Part shown: positions 1 to 9,995 of the stretch, piece after piece
How the letters are laid out: each line of letters begins with the position of its first letter
Position numbering within the stretch: position 1 is the first letter of the stretch
Origin: Clostridium putrefaciens
GTDB lineage: Bacteria; Bacillota; Clostridia; Clostridiales; Clostridiaceae
Assembly: GCF_900461105.1 (NCBI RefSeq)
Contig: NZ_UFWZ01000001.1
Location: 1,488,001-1,552,000, forward strand
Length of the DNA stretch: 64,000 nucleotides
Direction: 5' to 3'
The notes under the pieces: generated by a model
What the model saw: the letters and a program-made list of their open reading frames with translations, nothing else
What the model was told of the DNA's origin: nothing
Database searches by the model: none
Made by a program: the position numbers and the translations under genes

Positions 1-74
1 AAGATTATTAAAAAGACTAAAATGTAAGTTGATTTTTATTTGATATCTAAATACCCTTTTGAGAGGATGAGTTT

Positions 75-1271
75 ATGAAAATACTAGTTCAAAAATTTGG
101 TGGTACCTCTGTATCAACTATAGATAGAAGAAAGTTAGTTGTCCAAAAGGTTATGGAGGCAAAGCAAAAAGGTTATAACCCCGTGGTAGTAGTTTCTGCT
201 ATGGGCAGGAAGGGTGAACCTTATGCAACAGATAGTCTCCGTTCTTTAGTTACAGATACATTTAAAAGTGAAAACCCTTTAGCTACGGATTTACTTATGT
301 CTTGTGGAGAGATAATAAGTTCCGTTGTTATGTGTGATGAATTTCATAAAGTTGGAATAAAGGCGTCACCTTTAACAGGAGGTCAGGCAGGTATTATTAC
401 TAATAATATATATAATGATGCCTCTATGATTAAAGTTGATACAAAAAAGATATTAGATCTTATAAAAAGTGATACTGTTCCTGTTATTACAGGATTTCAA
501 GGATATAATGAAGAGGGATTTTTTACTACTCTTGGGCGAGGAGGAAGTGATATTACAGCATCTTTACTCGGAGCTTCGCTAAAGTCTGAAGAGATAGAAA
601 TTTATACAGATGTAGATGGTATAATGACTGCTGATCCTAGAATAGTTATGGAACCTAACCTAATACATTGTATAAGTTATAACGAAGTATTTCAGCTTGC
701 AGATCAAGGTGCTAATGTAATACATCCTAGGGCTATAGAGATAGCTATGCAGGGTAATATACCTCTAAAAATTAAAAATACTTTAAGTGAGTGTAAAGGA
801 ACCTTGATAAATAGTTTAGGAGAAAAGACTGAAGGTTCAATAGTTACAGGGATAACCCACATGACAAATAGAATTCAAGTTCAATTAGTGCTAAATCAAA
901 ACAAAGATAATGTGGATTACGGCAATGTACTAGAAGTGTTAGCAGAAAATCATATAAGTATTGATTTGATTAATGTTTTCCCAAATGAAAAAATATTTAC
1001 TATTGATTCTAAAGATTTATTAAAGTTAAAAGATATAATGAATAAATCAGATTTAAAGTATTCCTTTATAGAAGGTTGTAGTAAAATTGCTATTATAGGG
1101 AATAGAATAAAAGGTGTGCCAGGTGTAATGGCTAAAATATTAAGGATACTTAAGGATTCTAATATTGAGGTATTACAAACAGCAGATTCACACACCACTA
1201 TATGGTGTTTAATATATGATAAGGACTTAGAGAGAGCTATTAACTTACTTCATAAAAAGTTTTTAAAATAA
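75..1271 (+). CDS. dapG: Aspartate kinase with C-terminal ACT domains
   Basis: Phosphorylates L-aspartate, the first step towards lysine/diaminopimelate, methionine and threonine. Seen: the N-terminal kinase motif KFGGTS at residues 7-12, a GRGGSDITA motif near residue 155, and a C-terminal regulatory part from about residue 265 with ACT-type sequence (IGNRIKGVPGVMAKIL). The 398-aa length fits monofunctional kinases. The ATG follows a GAGAGGATG-type binding site. In Bacillus the dapG kinase lies in the same neighbourhood as tepA and ftsK, which are the next two genes here; that order is why dapG is preferred over the general name lysC. Feedback by an amino acid is expected from the ACT domains but cannot be read from the sequence. 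Confidence 0.93.
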   Translation: MKILVQKFGGTSVSTIDRRKLVVQKVMEAKQKGYNPVVVVSAMGRKGEPYATDSLRSLVTDTFKSENPLATDLLMSCGEIISSVVMCDEFHKVGIKASPLTGGQAGIITNNIYNDASMIKVDTKKILDLIKSDTVPVITGFQGYNEEGFFTTLGRGGSDITASLLGASLKSEEIEIYTDVDGIMTADPRIVMEPNLIHCISYNEVFQLADQGANVIHPRAIEIAMQGNIPLKIKNTLSECKGTLINSLGEKTEGSIVTGITHMTNRIQVQLVLNQNKDNVDYGNVLEVLAENHISIDLINVFPNEKIFTIDSKDLLKLKDIMNKSDLKYSFIEGCSKIAIIGNRIKGVPGVMAKILRILKDSNIEVLQTADSHTTIWCLIYDKDLERAINLLHKKFLK

Positions 1272-1283
1272 CAAGTATAAAAC

Positions 1284-1318
1284 CCTCCATATATGAACAA
1301 CATATTAATATATGGAGG
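1284..1318 (+). promoter_or_regulatory. Hairpin sequestering the tepA ribosome binding site
   Basis: CCTCCATATAT (1284-1294) pairs perfectly with ATATATGGAGG (1308-1318) across a 13-nt loop. The right arm contains the whole GGAGG site used by the ATG at 1326. No T-run follows, so this is not a normal terminator. It should lower translation of tepA unless the stem is melted or bound. Confidence 0.6.
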
Positions 1319-1325
1319 TATATAT

Positions 1326-2042
1326 ATGATAATTAAGAATAATGATGAAGAAGAATACGAAGAAGACGAAGACATAGAAGAAAACGGCGTACAAAGTCAA
1401 ATGAGTAAGATTAAAGAGTTAGGTAGAGTTCAAGTTTCGGATTTTAATGAAGAAATTCAAGTGTTACCTATAATAGGTCAAATAGAAGGTCATGGAGTAT
1501 TACCACCTCAAAGCAAAACTACTAAGTATGAGCATGTAATACCCCAACTTATAGCAATGGAACAAAGTGATAAGGTTAAAGGCGTTTTGATAGTGTTAAA
1601 CACTGTTGGTGGTGATATTGAAGCAGGTCTTGCTATAGCAGAGATGATAAACACATTAAGCAAACCTACAGTATCATTAGTTATAGGTGGTGGACATTCA
1701 ATTGGTGTTCCTTTAGCTACTGCTGCAGATTATTCATTTATATCACCCTCTGCTACTATGATAATTCATCCTATAAGAATGAATGGATTAGTTATTGGAG
1801 CACCTCAGACCTTTAATTATTTTAATAAGATGCAAGAAAGAGTAAATGATTTTATCTTAAGGACTTCAAACATGGAATTAGACACATTAAAGAAACTTAT
1901 GATGGAAACAAACGAATTATTAAATGACATGGGCACAATACTAGTGGGAGATGAAGCCGTGAAATATGGTCTTATAAAAGAAGTCGGCGGAATAAAAGAT
2001 TCTATTGGAAAATTAAGATCTTTAATTGATAGTAAAGAGTAA
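1326..2042 (+). CDS. tepA: ClpP-class serine protease TepA (translocation-enhancing)
   Basis: A 238-aa protein of the ClpP/crotonase fold. Seen: an acidic N-terminal stretch ([12 protein letters not shown]) absent from ClpP itself, the [18 protein letters not shown] segment, [11 protein letters not shown] carrying the probable nucleophile serine, and [10 protein letters not shown] carrying the probable histidine. The family is known in Bacillus as TepA/YmfB, a soluble protease linked to protein export. ATG 1326 is chosen over an upstream start at 1293 because GGAGG lies 8 nt before it. It lies between aspartate kinase and ftsK as in Bacillus and ends in a perfect terminator hairpin. Its binding site is buried in a stem, so translational control is likely. 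Confidence 0.88.
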   Translation: MIIKNNDEEEYEEDEDIEENGVQSQMSKIKELGRVQVSDFNEEIQVLPIIGQIEGHGVLPPQSKTTKYEHVIPQLIAMEQSDKVKGVLIVLNTVGGDIEAGLAIAEMINTLSKPTVSLVIGGGHSIGVPLATAADYSFISPSATMIIHPIRMNGLVIGAPQTFNYFNKMQERVNDFILRTSNMELDTLKKLMMETNELLNDMGTILVGDEAVKYGLIKEVGGIKDSIGKLRSLIDSKE

Positions 2043-2078
2043 TAACAAACCATAGGCTTATTCCTATGGTTTGTTATT
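2041..2078 (+). terminator. Intrinsic terminator after tepA
   Basis: A perfect 16-bp stem (2041-2056 with 2063-2078) with a 6-nt loop begins at the tepA stop codon and ends in TTGTTATT. Confidence 0.8.
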
Positions 2079-2140
2079 ATCTAAGTGCTATTAAAGGGAT
2101 ATTTATTTGTTTCGTAGAATATAACTATGGGGTGAAAAGT

Positions 2141-4429
2141 ATGGCAAGTAAAAAAAAGGCTAAAGATAAAGAATATGATGAGGAATTTAGAAAAGAGATA
2201 ATAGGTATAGTATTTATAACTATAGGAATATTTTTATTTATAAATACTTTAACTTCTTCACTAGGAATCTTAGGACAAGCTTTGAATAAAGCATCTTGGT
2301 CATTAATAGGTATTGGTACCTATTGTGTACCTTTAATGTTCATATTTTATGGAATAAGCATAATTTTAAGAAAAAATTCTCTAAATAGAAGGCTTGTAGG
2401 TTGTTATCTGTTTATAATTAATTCAATATTGTTCATTCAAATTATTTACATAGAAGAGTATTATAAAGAAAGCTTTTATGAGGGGTTTAAAACAATAATT
2501 AATACTAGTAATAAGTTTCACGGTGGTCTTATTGCTTATGTAATAGATGTACCTTTATATAAATTAATAGGTAAAACAGGGTCAATATTAGTATTTGCAT
2601 CTCTTTATATTATAAGCATAGTAATAATTTTCAACTTTTCCTTTTATAATTTTGCAATTGATTTTAAAACCAAAACCAAAACTAAAACCAAAACCAAAAC
2701 TAAGTCTAAAACCTTAAAATCCATTGAAAAAGATAGCACATCAAAAATATATAAAGAAGAGGATGTTCCAGAAGGCATAAAAGATAGGGACGAATTTATT
2801 AAAGGCATAAATAATAAGATTAAAATATTAGACTTTATGAAAAACTCTTCTGTAGATTCAGAATCTATAGGAGAAGATGAATACAAAGGCAAAGACATAC
2901 TTATTGATACATATGAAGAAACAAGTTCTAAATCTAAGTTAGATAAGGAAGTTAAGGATGTTATAGATAAAGAAATATCATCAAAAATAGAAAGTAATAA
3001 AAAAGATGTGCAGTATAAAGCTCCATCAATAGATCTTCTTAATATAAACTCTAATTTAAAACTTAATAAAGATGATAAAAAAGATTTACTTACAAGTGCA
3101 TCTAAATTAGAAGAAACTTTAAATAGTTTTGCTGTAGAGGCAAAGGTGATTCAGGTTACAAAGGGACCATCTGTAACAAGGTATGAGCTTCAGCCAAGCC
3201 CTGGTGTAAAGGTAAGTAAGATTGTTAATTTATCAGATGATATAGCACTAAGTCTTGCTGCAAGTGGAGTAAGAATAGAAGCCCCTATCCCAGGTAAGTC
3301 AGCCGTAGGTATTGAAGTTCCAAATAAAGATATAACATCTGTATTCTTAAAAGAAGTTGTAGAATCAGAAGAGTTTATAAATAGCACCAAAAACTTAGCA
3401 TTTTCTTTGGGTAAAGATATTGGTGGAAATTGCGTTGTAGCTGATTTAACAAAAATGCCACATTTACTAATTGCAGGAGCTACTGGTTCTGGTAAAAGTG
3501 TTTGCATAAATGCACTTATAATAAGTTTATTATATAAATATTCACCAGAGGAAGTAAAGATACTTATGGTAGATCCTAAGATGGTAGAACTTAATGTATA
3601 TAACGGAATACCACATCTTTTGATACCAGTAGTTACAGATCCTAAAAAAGCAGCTGCAGCTTTGAACTGGGCAGTTAATGAAATGACTAGAAGGTATAAG
3701 TTATTTGCAGAGTGCGGAGTTCGTAATATAGAAACTTACAATGAATTATTTAATAAGAAAAAGATTGATACAAAGATTCCTTTGATAGTTATTATTGTAG
3801 ACGAACTTGCAGATCTTATGATGGTTTGTCCGCATGATGTAGAAGATTATATTGCAAGGCTATCACAAATGGCAAGAGCTGCAGGTATGCATTTGGTTAT
3901 AGCAACCCAAAGACCATCTGTAGATGTTATAACAGGGGTTATAAAGGCTAATATACCTTCTAGAATATCTTTTTCAGTATCAAGTCAAATTGATTCTAGA
4001 ACAATTCTAGATTCAGCTGGAGCAGAAAAGCTACTTGGTAAAGGTGATATGCTATTTTATCCTGTAGGTGAATCAAAACCAATTAGAATCCAAGGTGCTT
4101 TTATATCAGAAGAAGAGGTCGAAAGAGTTGTAAGCTTTATAAAAAACCAAGAATTAAATAAAGAAAGTTATGAAGAGAAGATATTAAATCATATTAATGA
4201 TGAAGTCAGTAGTAGCTTATCTACAGATGAAGATGAGCTTTTAGAAGAAGCTATAAGGGTTGTAGTTGAGTCAGGACAAGCATCTACATCTTTACTTCAA
4301 AGAAGATTAAGGATAGGATATAATAGAGCAGCTAGAATAATGGAACAGTTAGAAGCTAAAAATGTAATTTCTCTTAAAGATGGTAGTAAACCAAGAGAAA
4401 TATTATTATCAAAAGAAGATATACTATAA
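2141..4429 (+). CDS. ftsK: DNA translocase FtsK/SpoIIIE
   Basis: A septum-anchored ATP-driven DNA pump that clears chromosome from the division or sporulation septum. At 762 aa it has four N-terminal hydrophobic segments, a variable charged linker, the motor with Walker A GATGSGKS and the Walker B region [11 protein letters not shown], and a C-terminal gamma winged helix ([21 protein letters not shown]). ATG 2141 follows GGGGTG; an upstream in-frame start at 2066 lies inside the preceding terminator and is unlikely. Immediately after the last membrane segment the linker holds an unusual Lys-Thr dipeptide run encoded by a DNA hexamer repeat. Clostridia often use one protein for both FtsK and SpoIIIE roles; the sequence cannot separate these. 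Confidence 0.95.
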   Translation: MASKKKAKDKEYDEEFRKEIIGIVFITIGIFLFINTLTSSLGILGQALNKASWSLIGIGTYCVPLMFIFYGISIILRKNSLNRRLVGCYLFIINSILFIQIIYIEEYYKESFYEGFKTIINTSNKFHGGLIAYVIDVPLYKLIGKTGSILVFASLYIISIVIIFNFSFYNFAIDFKTKTKTKTKTKTKSKTLKSIEKDSTSKIYKEEDVPEGIKDRDEFIKGINNKIKILDFMKNSSVDSESIGEDEYKGKDILIDTYEETSSKSKLDKEVKDVIDKEISSKIESNKKDVQYKAPSIDLLNINSNLKLNKDDKKDLLTSASKLEETLNSFAVEAKVIQVTKGPSVTRYELQPSPGVKVSKIVNLSDDIALSLAASGVRIEAPIPGKSAVGIEVPNKDITSVFLKEVVESEEFINSTKNLAFSLGKDIGGNCVVADLTKMPHLLIAGATGSGKSVCINALIISLLYKYSPEEVKILMVDPKMVELNVYNGIPHLLIPVVTDPKKAAAALNWAVNEMTRRYKLFAECGVRNIETYNELFNKKKIDTKIPLIVIIVDELADLMMVCPHDVEDYIARLSQMARAAGMHLVIATQRPSVDVITGVIKANIPSRISFSVSSQIDSRTILDSAGAEKLLGKGDMLFYPVGESKPIRIQGAFISEEEVERVVSFIKNQELNKESYEEKILNHINDEVSSSLSTDEDELLEEAIRVVVESGQASTSLLQRRLRIGYNRAARIMEQLEAKNVISLKDGSKPREILLSKEDIL
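2666..2701 (+). repeat. Hexamer repeat AAAAC(C/T) inside ftsK
   Basis: Six tandem 6-bp units, arranged as two identical 18-bp blocks (AAAACC, AAAACC, AAAACT), encode alternating Lys-Thr in the linker just after the last membrane segment. Copy-number change would stay in frame. Confidence 0.85.
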
Positions 4430-4508
4430 AATATATAAAAACCCTTGTTTAATAGTTAAAGAAGATTTAAAATTAATGTGTATATCTAAACGACTAGGAG
4501 GAAAGAAT

Positions 4509-5846
4509 TTGAACAAATATAAGGTAGGATTGGTTAGTCTAGGCTGTGATAAGAATAGAATAGATTCTGAAATAATTTTAAGCAAACTAAATGACCAATA
4601 TGAAATTACAAATGATCCTAAAAAAGCAGATATTATAGTGGTAAATACCTGCGGATTTATTGAAAAATCAAAACAAGAGTCTATTGATACTATACTAGAG
4701 ATGGCAGAATTTAAGAAAAAGTACAACTGTAAGCTATTGATTGCAACAGGGTGCTTAACTCAAAGGTACGGAAAAGATATCACAGAATTAATACCTGAGA
4801 TAGATATCTTAATGGGTGTTAATGATTACGATAAGCTTATATCATATATAAAAGACTTTATGGAAGACAATAAAAAGATAACAAGCTTTAATTTTAGTAA
4901 CCAAAATATAAACGAGGGTGAAAGAATAATAACAACTCAGGGACATACTGCTTATATAAGGATAGCAGAAGGCTGTGATAACTTTTGTACTTATTGTATA
5001 ATCCCTAAAATCAGAGGCAGTTTTAGAAGTAGAAAACTAGAAAATATCCTTGATGAGGCAGAAAAACTAGCTAAAAGTGGTGTTAAGGAAATTATATTGG
5101 TAGCTCAAGATACTACTCGCTATGGTGAAGATATTTACAATGAAAAGATGTTACCAAAGCTATTACAAAAAATTAGTTTAATTGAAGGTATAGAATGGAT
5201 AAGGGTTCTTTATTGTTACCCAGAACAAATTACTGATGAGCTTATATTAGAAATTAAAAACAATAAAAAGGTTTGTAAGTATTTAGATATCCCACTACAA
5301 CATATAAGTAGTGATATTTTAAAACGTATGGGAAGAAAAACTAATAAAGATCAAGTAATAAATGTTATAGATAAGTTAAGACATAATATTCCCGGAATCA
5401 TTTTAAGAACTTCAATTATAGTTGGATTCCCTGGTGAAACTAAAGAAAACTTCGAAGAATTAAAAGACTTTGTAAAAGAATATAAATTAGATAGACTAGG
5501 CGTATTTACCTACTCTCAAGAGGAGGATACTCCTGCTGCTATTATGGAAGATCAAATTGAAGAGGAAGTTAAACTTTTAAGGGAAGAGGAATTAATGTTA
5601 ATACAAAAAGATGTGTCTAATTATATTAATTCTAAAAAGCTAAACAATATATATGATGTTATTATTGAAGGATTCGACAATGGTATTCATTACGGTCGTA
5701 GTACTGAAATGGCTCCAGATGTTGATGGAACTATAATGGTTGAAAGTGATACTCAACTAGAAAAGGGGAATATAGTTAAAGTTAAAATAAAAAGCTGTCT
5801 TGAATATGATTTAATGGGAGTTGTTTTAAATGAATCTTGCAAATAA
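4509..5846 (+). CDS. rimO: Ribosomal protein S12 methylthiotransferase RimO
   Basis: A radical-SAM enzyme that adds a methylthio group to an aspartate of ribosomal protein S12. Seen: the N-terminal UPF0004 domain (VSLGCDKNR), the radical-SAM cluster motif CDNFCTYC within [18 protein letters not shown], and a C-terminal TRAM domain. The start is a TTG at 4509, 8 nt after AGGAGG; this gives 445 aa, the family size, whereas an ATG-led reading from 4380 would run back into ftsK. The DNA end overlaps pgsA by 17 nt, so the two are probably translated together. It differs from the second methylthiotransferase here, MiaB. Confidence 0.93.
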   Translation: MNKYKVGLVSLGCDKNRIDSEIILSKLNDQYEITNDPKKADIIVVNTCGFIEKSKQESIDTILEMAEFKKKYNCKLLIATGCLTQRYGKDITELIPEIDILMGVNDYDKLISYIKDFMEDNKKITSFNFSNQNINEGERIITTQGHTAYIRIAEGCDNFCTYCIIPKIRGSFRSRKLENILDEAEKLAKSGVKEIILVAQDTTRYGEDIYNEKMLPKLLQKISLIEGIEWIRVLYCYPEQITDELILEIKNNKKVCKYLDIPLQHISSDILKRMGRKTNKDQVINVIDKLRHNIPGIILRTSIIVGFPGETKENFEELKDFVKEYKLDRLGVFTYSQEEDTPAAIMEDQIEEEVKLLREEELMLIQKDVSNYINSKKLNNIYDVIIEGFDNGIHYGRSTEMAPDVDGTIMVESDTQLEKGNIVKVKIKSCLEYDLMGVVLNESCK

Positions 5847-6420
5847 ATTAACAATAGTGAGAATATTTTTAGTACCCATATTTCTTATATTTATAACTGC
5901 ACAGGATATACCCTATGGCACAATAATAGCAACAGTTATATTTATAATAGCTGCACTTACTGATAAGTTAGATGGATATATAGCAAGAAGTAGGAATCAA
6001 ATAACTAAGTTTGGAAAGTTTATGGATCCATTAGCAGATAAGCTTTTGGTTACAGCGGCCTTAATATCCTTAGTTGAATATCAAATAGTACCTGCATGGG
6101 CAGCAATAGTGATAATTGCAAGAGAATTTGCAGTAACAGGACTTAGAAGCATTGCAGCCTCAGATGGAAATGTAATTGCGGCTAGCTATTGGGGTAAACT
6201 TAAAACTGTGATTCAAATAATGGCAATAATATTATTGTTATTACAAGTAAATATTGCAGCTCAACCAGAACTTACAGATAAAGTTTATAATAGCAATTTG
6301 CTTAAAGGATTCTTTAACTGGGCACCTGAGATATTTTTATATCTTGCAGTAATTATAACTATAATATCAGGATTAGATTATTTTATAAAAAATAAAAATT
6401 CCATAAGCATAGATAAATAA
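5830..6420 (+). CDS. pgsA: CDP-diacylglycerol-glycerol-3-phosphate 3-phosphatidyltransferase
   Basis: Makes phosphatidylglycerol phosphate from CDP-diacylglycerol and glycerol-3-phosphate in the membrane. Seen in 196 aa: the CDP-alcohol phosphotransferase signature with spaced aspartates ([14 protein letters not shown] and [10 protein letters not shown]) and several hydrophobic spans (about residues 10-45, 85-105, 130-150, 170-190). The start ATG lies within the last codons of rimO, and pgsA also follows rimO in many Firmicutes. No separate promoter is visible in the overlap. Confidence 0.93.
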   Translation: MNLANKLTIVRIFLVPIFLIFITAQDIPYGTIIATVIFIIAALTDKLDGYIARSRNQITKFGKFMDPLADKLLVTAALISLVEYQIVPAWAAIVIIAREFAVTGLRSIAASDGNVIAASYWGKLKTVIQIMAIILLLLQVNIAAQPELTDKVYNSNLLKGFFNWAPEIFLYLAVIITIISGLDYFIKNKNSISIDK

Positions 6421-6492
6421 TATATTGATTAAGAAAGTAAAATAGGGCAACAATTTAATATATACATATCTTTAAATCTATTATAATAGATG

Positions 6493-6539
6493 TTGACTAT
6501 TGGAATATTCTATCTTATAATATAATAGAACTAATGTTC
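6493..6539 (+). promoter_or_regulatory. recA promoter with LexA (SOS) box
   Basis: TTGACT (6493-6498), a 17-bp spacer and TATAAT (6516-6521) form a sigma-A promoter. GAACTAATGTTC (6528-6539), a GAAC-N4-GTTC palindrome of the Firmicute LexA type, lies at the expected start of transcription. Confidence 0.8.
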
Positions 6540-6558
6540 TGGAAGGTTGGTGACCGTA

Positions 6559-7659
6559 ATGGGTAATGTGGATAATGAAAAATTAAAAGCAATTGAAACT
6601 GCTATGAGTCAAATTGAAAAACAATTTGGTAAAGGATCTATAATGAAACTAGGCGGTGGAAGCTTACTAACTGTAGATTCTATTTCTACAGGATGTTTAG
6701 ATATTGATATTGCACTAGGAATAGGTGGTGTACCTAAGGGAAGGGTTATTGAGATATATGGACCAGAATCTTCTGGTAAGACTACTGTTGCACTTCATGT
6801 GGTGGCAGAGGCACAGAAAAATGGAGGAACGGCAGCTTATATAGATGCTGAGAATGCATTAGATCCAGCCTATGCTAAAAGACTAGGGGTAGATATAGAT
6901 AGTTTAATTGTGTCTCAACCAGATACGGGTGAGCAAGCACTAGAAATAACAGAAGCTTTAGTTAGGTCAGGAGCCATTGATGTAATTGTAGTGGATTCTG
7001 TAGCAGCTTTAGTTCCAAGAGCAGAAATAGAAGGCGAAATGGGAGACTCTCATGTAGGCCTACAAGCAAGACTTATGTCTCAAGCATTAAGAAAGCTTTC
7101 AGGAAGTATTAATAAGTCAAAATGTGTAGCTATATTTATTAACCAACTAAGAGAAAAAGTTGGTGTAATGTTTGGTAGCCCAGAAGTTACTCCAGGTGGA
7201 AGAGCTCTTAAGTTTTATTCATCTGTAAGACTTGATATAAGAAGAATTGATTCAATTAAACAAGGTGATGAGGTTGTTGGAAATAGAACTAGAGTGAAGG
7301 TTACAAAAAACAAAGTAGCGCCTCCTTTTAAGCAAGCTGAATTTGATATCATGTATAATGGTGGAATTTCAAAAGAAGGTAGCGTTCTAGATATAGGCTC
7401 AAAAGAAGAAATTGTTCAAAAAAGTGGATCTTGGTTTTCTTATAAGGATGTTAGACTTGGTCAAGGTAGAGAAAATGCCAAGCAGTATTTAAAAGAAAAT
7501 CCAGAACTCATGAAAGAAATAGAAATTCTTATAAGAGAAAGATTTAATTTACCTTTGAACAAGGTTGATGGAGAAAAGGCTAAATCATCAAATAAGGAAT
7601 CTAAAACAGTAGATTCAAATAAAGATACTGAGTCAAAAGATACAAAACAAAAAAAATAA
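6559..7659 (+). CDS. recA: Recombinase RecA
   Basis: Forms the DNA strand-exchange filament and stimulates LexA self-cleavage. The 366-aa protein has the N-terminal helix ([15 protein letters not shown]), Walker [10 protein letters not shown], and the conserved [12 protein letters not shown] and GGRALKFY segments; the C-terminal tail is rich in Lys, Ser and Asp. ATG 6559 is the preferred start; TTG 6547 and GTG 6550 lie closer to GGAAGG, so the exact start is not certain. The upstream promoter carries a LexA box and a strong hairpin follows, so recA is a single-gene SOS unit. lexA is about 11 kb away. Confidence 0.97.
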   Translation: MGNVDNEKLKAIETAMSQIEKQFGKGSIMKLGGGSLLTVDSISTGCLDIDIALGIGGVPKGRVIEIYGPESSGKTTVALHVVAEAQKNGGTAAYIDAENALDPAYAKRLGVDIDSLIVSQPDTGEQALEITEALVRSGAIDVIVVDSVAALVPRAEIEGEMGDSHVGLQARLMSQALRKLSGSINKSKCVAIFINQLREKVGVMFGSPEVTPGGRALKFYSSVRLDIRRIDSIKQGDEVVGNRTRVKVTKNKVAPPFKQAEFDIMYNGGISKEGSVLDIGSKEEIVQKSGSWFSYKDVRLGQGRENAKQYLKENPELMKEIEILIRERFNLPLNKVDGEKAKSSNKESKTVDSNKDTESKDTKQKK

Positions 7660-7669
7660 CAGTGCTTTA

Positions 7670-7700
7670 AAAAACTGCAAGAATTATTCTTGCAGTTTTT
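7670..7700 (+). terminator. Intrinsic terminator after recA
   Basis: A 14-bp perfect stem (7670-7683 with 7687-7700), a 3-nt loop, and a T-run. Confidence 0.85.
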
Positions 7701-7715
7701 ATGCATCAATTCATC

Positions 7716-7744
7716 TTGACATAGATTTGAATTTAAAATATAAT
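7716..7744 (+). promoter_or_regulatory. Consensus sigma-A promoter for rny
   Basis: TTGACA (7716-7721), a 17-bp spacer and TATAAT (7739-7744) match the consensus exactly. The leader to the rny start is about 115 nt. Confidence 0.8.
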
Positions 7745-7866
7745 ATAGACAAATACTGGTTTGAGATAATCAAATAGTATTTATAAAAAAAAGAATTAAA
7801 CACCTTTTCTATGAGATAGGTTGACTAAAGCTTAAATTCACATAGAAATTAAGGAGGTGTTGTGAC

Positions 7867-9420
7867 ATGGATGCAACTTTTAAAATGATACTAATAACTA
7901 TTGTTATACTAGCATTAGCTGGTATTGCCATATATATGATATTCCATAATAAAATCAAAGAATCTAAAAACAAACTTTTAGTTATGGAAAAAGAGGCGGA
8001 AGCAATACTTGTTAGCAGTAAAAAAGAGTCAGAGAACTTAAAAAAAGAAGCAATTTTAGAAGCTAAAGAAGAGGTTCACAAATTAAGAAACGATTTTGAA
8101 AAAGAGTCTCGTGAAAGAAGAAATGAAGTACAAAGATTTGAAAGAAGATTAATCCAAAGGGAAGAAGCTTTAGACAAAAAAAGTGATTCATTAGAGAAAA
8201 AAGAAGAGAACTTAAGTAATAAGATTCTACAAGTTGAAGAACTTGAAACCGGAGTGAAAGATTTATATTCACAACAAAGACAAGAGCTTGAGAGAATTTC
8301 AGGTTTATCTGCAGAAGAGGCAAAACAGATATTACTTGAAGAAGTGCGTAGAGAAATTAAACATGAAACTGCATTAATGATTAAAGATATTGAATCAAAG
8401 GCTAAAGATGAAGCAGATAAAAGAGCAAGAGAGGTAATAACTTGTGCAATACAAAGATGTGCTGCAGATCATGTATCTGAATCAACTGTACATGTAGTAG
8501 CTCTACCTAACGATGAGATGAAGGGTAGAATTATAGGCAGAGAAGGTAGGAACATAAGAACTCTTGAGACATTGACAGGTGTAGATTTAATTATTGATGA
8601 TACACCAGAAGCGGTTATATTATCTTGCTTTGACCCTATAAGAAGGGAAGTTGCAAGGCTAGCCTTAGAAAAACTAATTGTTGATGGAAGGATTCATCCA
8701 GCTAGAATTGAAGAGATGGTTGAACGTGCTAAAAAGGATGTAGAAAATGATATCAAAGAAGAAGGCGAGCAAGCTACTTTTGAGACAGCTGTCCACGGAC
8801 TACATCCAGAGTTAATTAAACTTTTAGGAAGATTAAAATACAGAACTAGTTATGGTCAGAATGTACTTAAACATTCTATAGAGGTTTCATATTTAGCTGC
8901 ACTTATGGCATCGGAACTAGGACTTGATCCTACCATTGCTAAAAGAGCAGGGTTATTACATGATATAGGAAAGGCTTTAGATCATGAAATAGAAGGGCCA
9001 CACGCTCTAATAGGAGCTGATATGGCTAAGAAGTATCATGAATCCGCTATAATAGTTAATGCTATTGCAGCTCATCATGGTGATGTAGAAATGCAATCTC
9101 TTGAAGCAATATTGGTTCAAGCTTCAGATGCTATATCTGCCGCTAGACCAGGAGCTAGAAGAGAGACATTAGAAACTTATATTAAACGTCTTGAAAAGCT
9201 TGAAGAGATTTCAAATAGTCATGAGGGCGTGGAAAAATCTTATGCTATACAAGCTGGAAGAGAAATACGTATAATTGTAAAGCCTGATCAAATTGATGAT
9301 GCTGGAGCTATCGAAATGGCACGGGATATAGTTAAGACTATAGAAAGTGAATTAGAATACCCAGGTCAAATAAAGATTAATGTAATAAGAGAAACTAGAG
9401 CTATAGATTATGCTAAATAA
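7867..9420 (+). CDS. rny: Ribonuclease Y
   Basis: A membrane-anchored endoribonuclease that starts mRNA decay. Seen in 517 aa: one N-terminal membrane helix (about residues 5-27), a long charged coiled coil (about 30-190), a KH RNA-binding domain with [15 protein letters not shown], and an HD phosphohydrolase domain with the metal-binding [10 protein letters not shown]. The ATG lies downstream of AAGGAGG. The order recA-rny-spoVS is common in Firmicutes. A consensus promoter precedes it and a strong terminator follows, so it is probably expressed alone at high level. Confidence 0.96.
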   Translation: MDATFKMILITIVILALAGIAIYMIFHNKIKESKNKLLVMEKEAEAILVSSKKESENLKKEAILEAKEEVHKLRNDFEKESRERRNEVQRFERRLIQREEALDKKSDSLEKKEENLSNKILQVEELETGVKDLYSQQRQELERISGLSAEEAKQILLEEVRREIKHETALMIKDIESKAKDEADKRAREVITCAIQRCAADHVSESTVHVVALPNDEMKGRIIGREGRNIRTLETLTGVDLIIDDTPEAVILSCFDPIRREVARLALEKLIVDGRIHPARIEEMVERAKKDVENDIKEEGEQATFETAVHGLHPELIKLLGRLKYRTSYGQNVLKHSIEVSYLAALMASELGLDPTIAKRAGLLHDIGKALDHEIEGPHALIGADMAKKYHESAIIVNAIAAHHGDVEMQSLEAILVQASDAISAARPGARRETLETYIKRLEKLEEISNSHEGVEKSYAIQAGREIRIIVKPDQIDDAGAIEMARDIVKTIESELEYPGQIKINVIRETRAIDYAK

Positions 9421-9426
9421 TTAAAC

Positions 9427-9470
9427 AAAAATAAAATACACTTTGCTTTAGCAAGGTGTATTTTATTTTT
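9427..9470 (+). terminator. Intrinsic terminator after rny
   Basis: A long stem from AAAAATAAAATACAC with GTGTATTTTATTTTT, plus an inner TTGCT/AGCAA pair, directly after the stop codon. Confidence 0.85.
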
Positions 9471-9488
9471 AAATATATCTCTATACAG

Positions 9489-9517
9489 AAAGGACTTTTT
9501 ACATATGTGTAGAATTA
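9489..9517 (+). promoter_or_regulatory. Probable SigH promoter for spoVS
   Basis: AAAGGACTT (9489-9497), 11 bp, then GTAGAATTA (9509-9517) fits the SigH pattern RNAGGAWWW-N11/12-RNNGAATWW with one mismatch. In Bacillus spoVS is a SigH target, which agrees. Confidence 0.6.
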
Positions 9518-9591
9518 TAGTAGTTATAGTAATGTATTAACTATTATTGTTTAAACGCAATAGTTGAGTTTATATATAGGGGGTAAAATTA

Positions 9592-9852
9592 ATGGAAATA
9601 TTAAAAGTATCTACTAAATCTAATCCTAACTCCGTAGCGGGAGCTTTAGCGGCCGTATTAAAAGAAAAAGATACTGTAGAAATTCAAGCTATAGGAGCAG
9701 GGGCTGTTAATCAATCTATTAAAGCCATAGCAATAGCAAGAGGTTTTGTTGCACCTAGTGGTAAAGATCTTATTTGTGTGCCTGCATTTACAGATATTGA
9801 AATTGACGGGGAAGAGAGAACTGCGATCAAATTAATTATCCAGTGTAGATAA
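9592..9852 (+). CDS. spoVS: Stage V sporulation protein S
   Basis: A small (86 aa) Alba-like nucleic-acid-binding protein needed for normal sporulation and septation in Bacillus. Seen: the highly conserved family sequence including KVSTKSNPNSVAGALAA and GAGAVNQSIKAIAIARGFVA. The start ATG follows AGGGGGT. It is preceded by a SigH-like promoter; the AT-rich 143 bp to the next gene shows no other gene. Its presence supports a spore former. Confidence 0.95.
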   Translation: MEILKVSTKSNPNSVAGALAAVLKEKDTVEIQAIGAGAVNQSIKAIAIARGFVAPSGKDLICVPAFTDIEIDGEERTAIKLIIQCR

Positions 9853-9995
9853 TTATAAAAAAAGGAGTTGCAAGTATAAGATCATTTATCTTTTTGATGA
9901 AATAATATCGGTAAAGGTTTTCAAAGCGTGTTAAATCTTTTATATCTATAAAAAATATAAATACAAAAAATATATTTTAAACGGGGGAAACATAA

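Noticed and set aside
1-74. Lysine riboswitch or T-box upstream of aspartate kinase
   Set aside because: Only 74 bases precede the gene in the window and none of the conserved riboswitch or T-box elements is visible.
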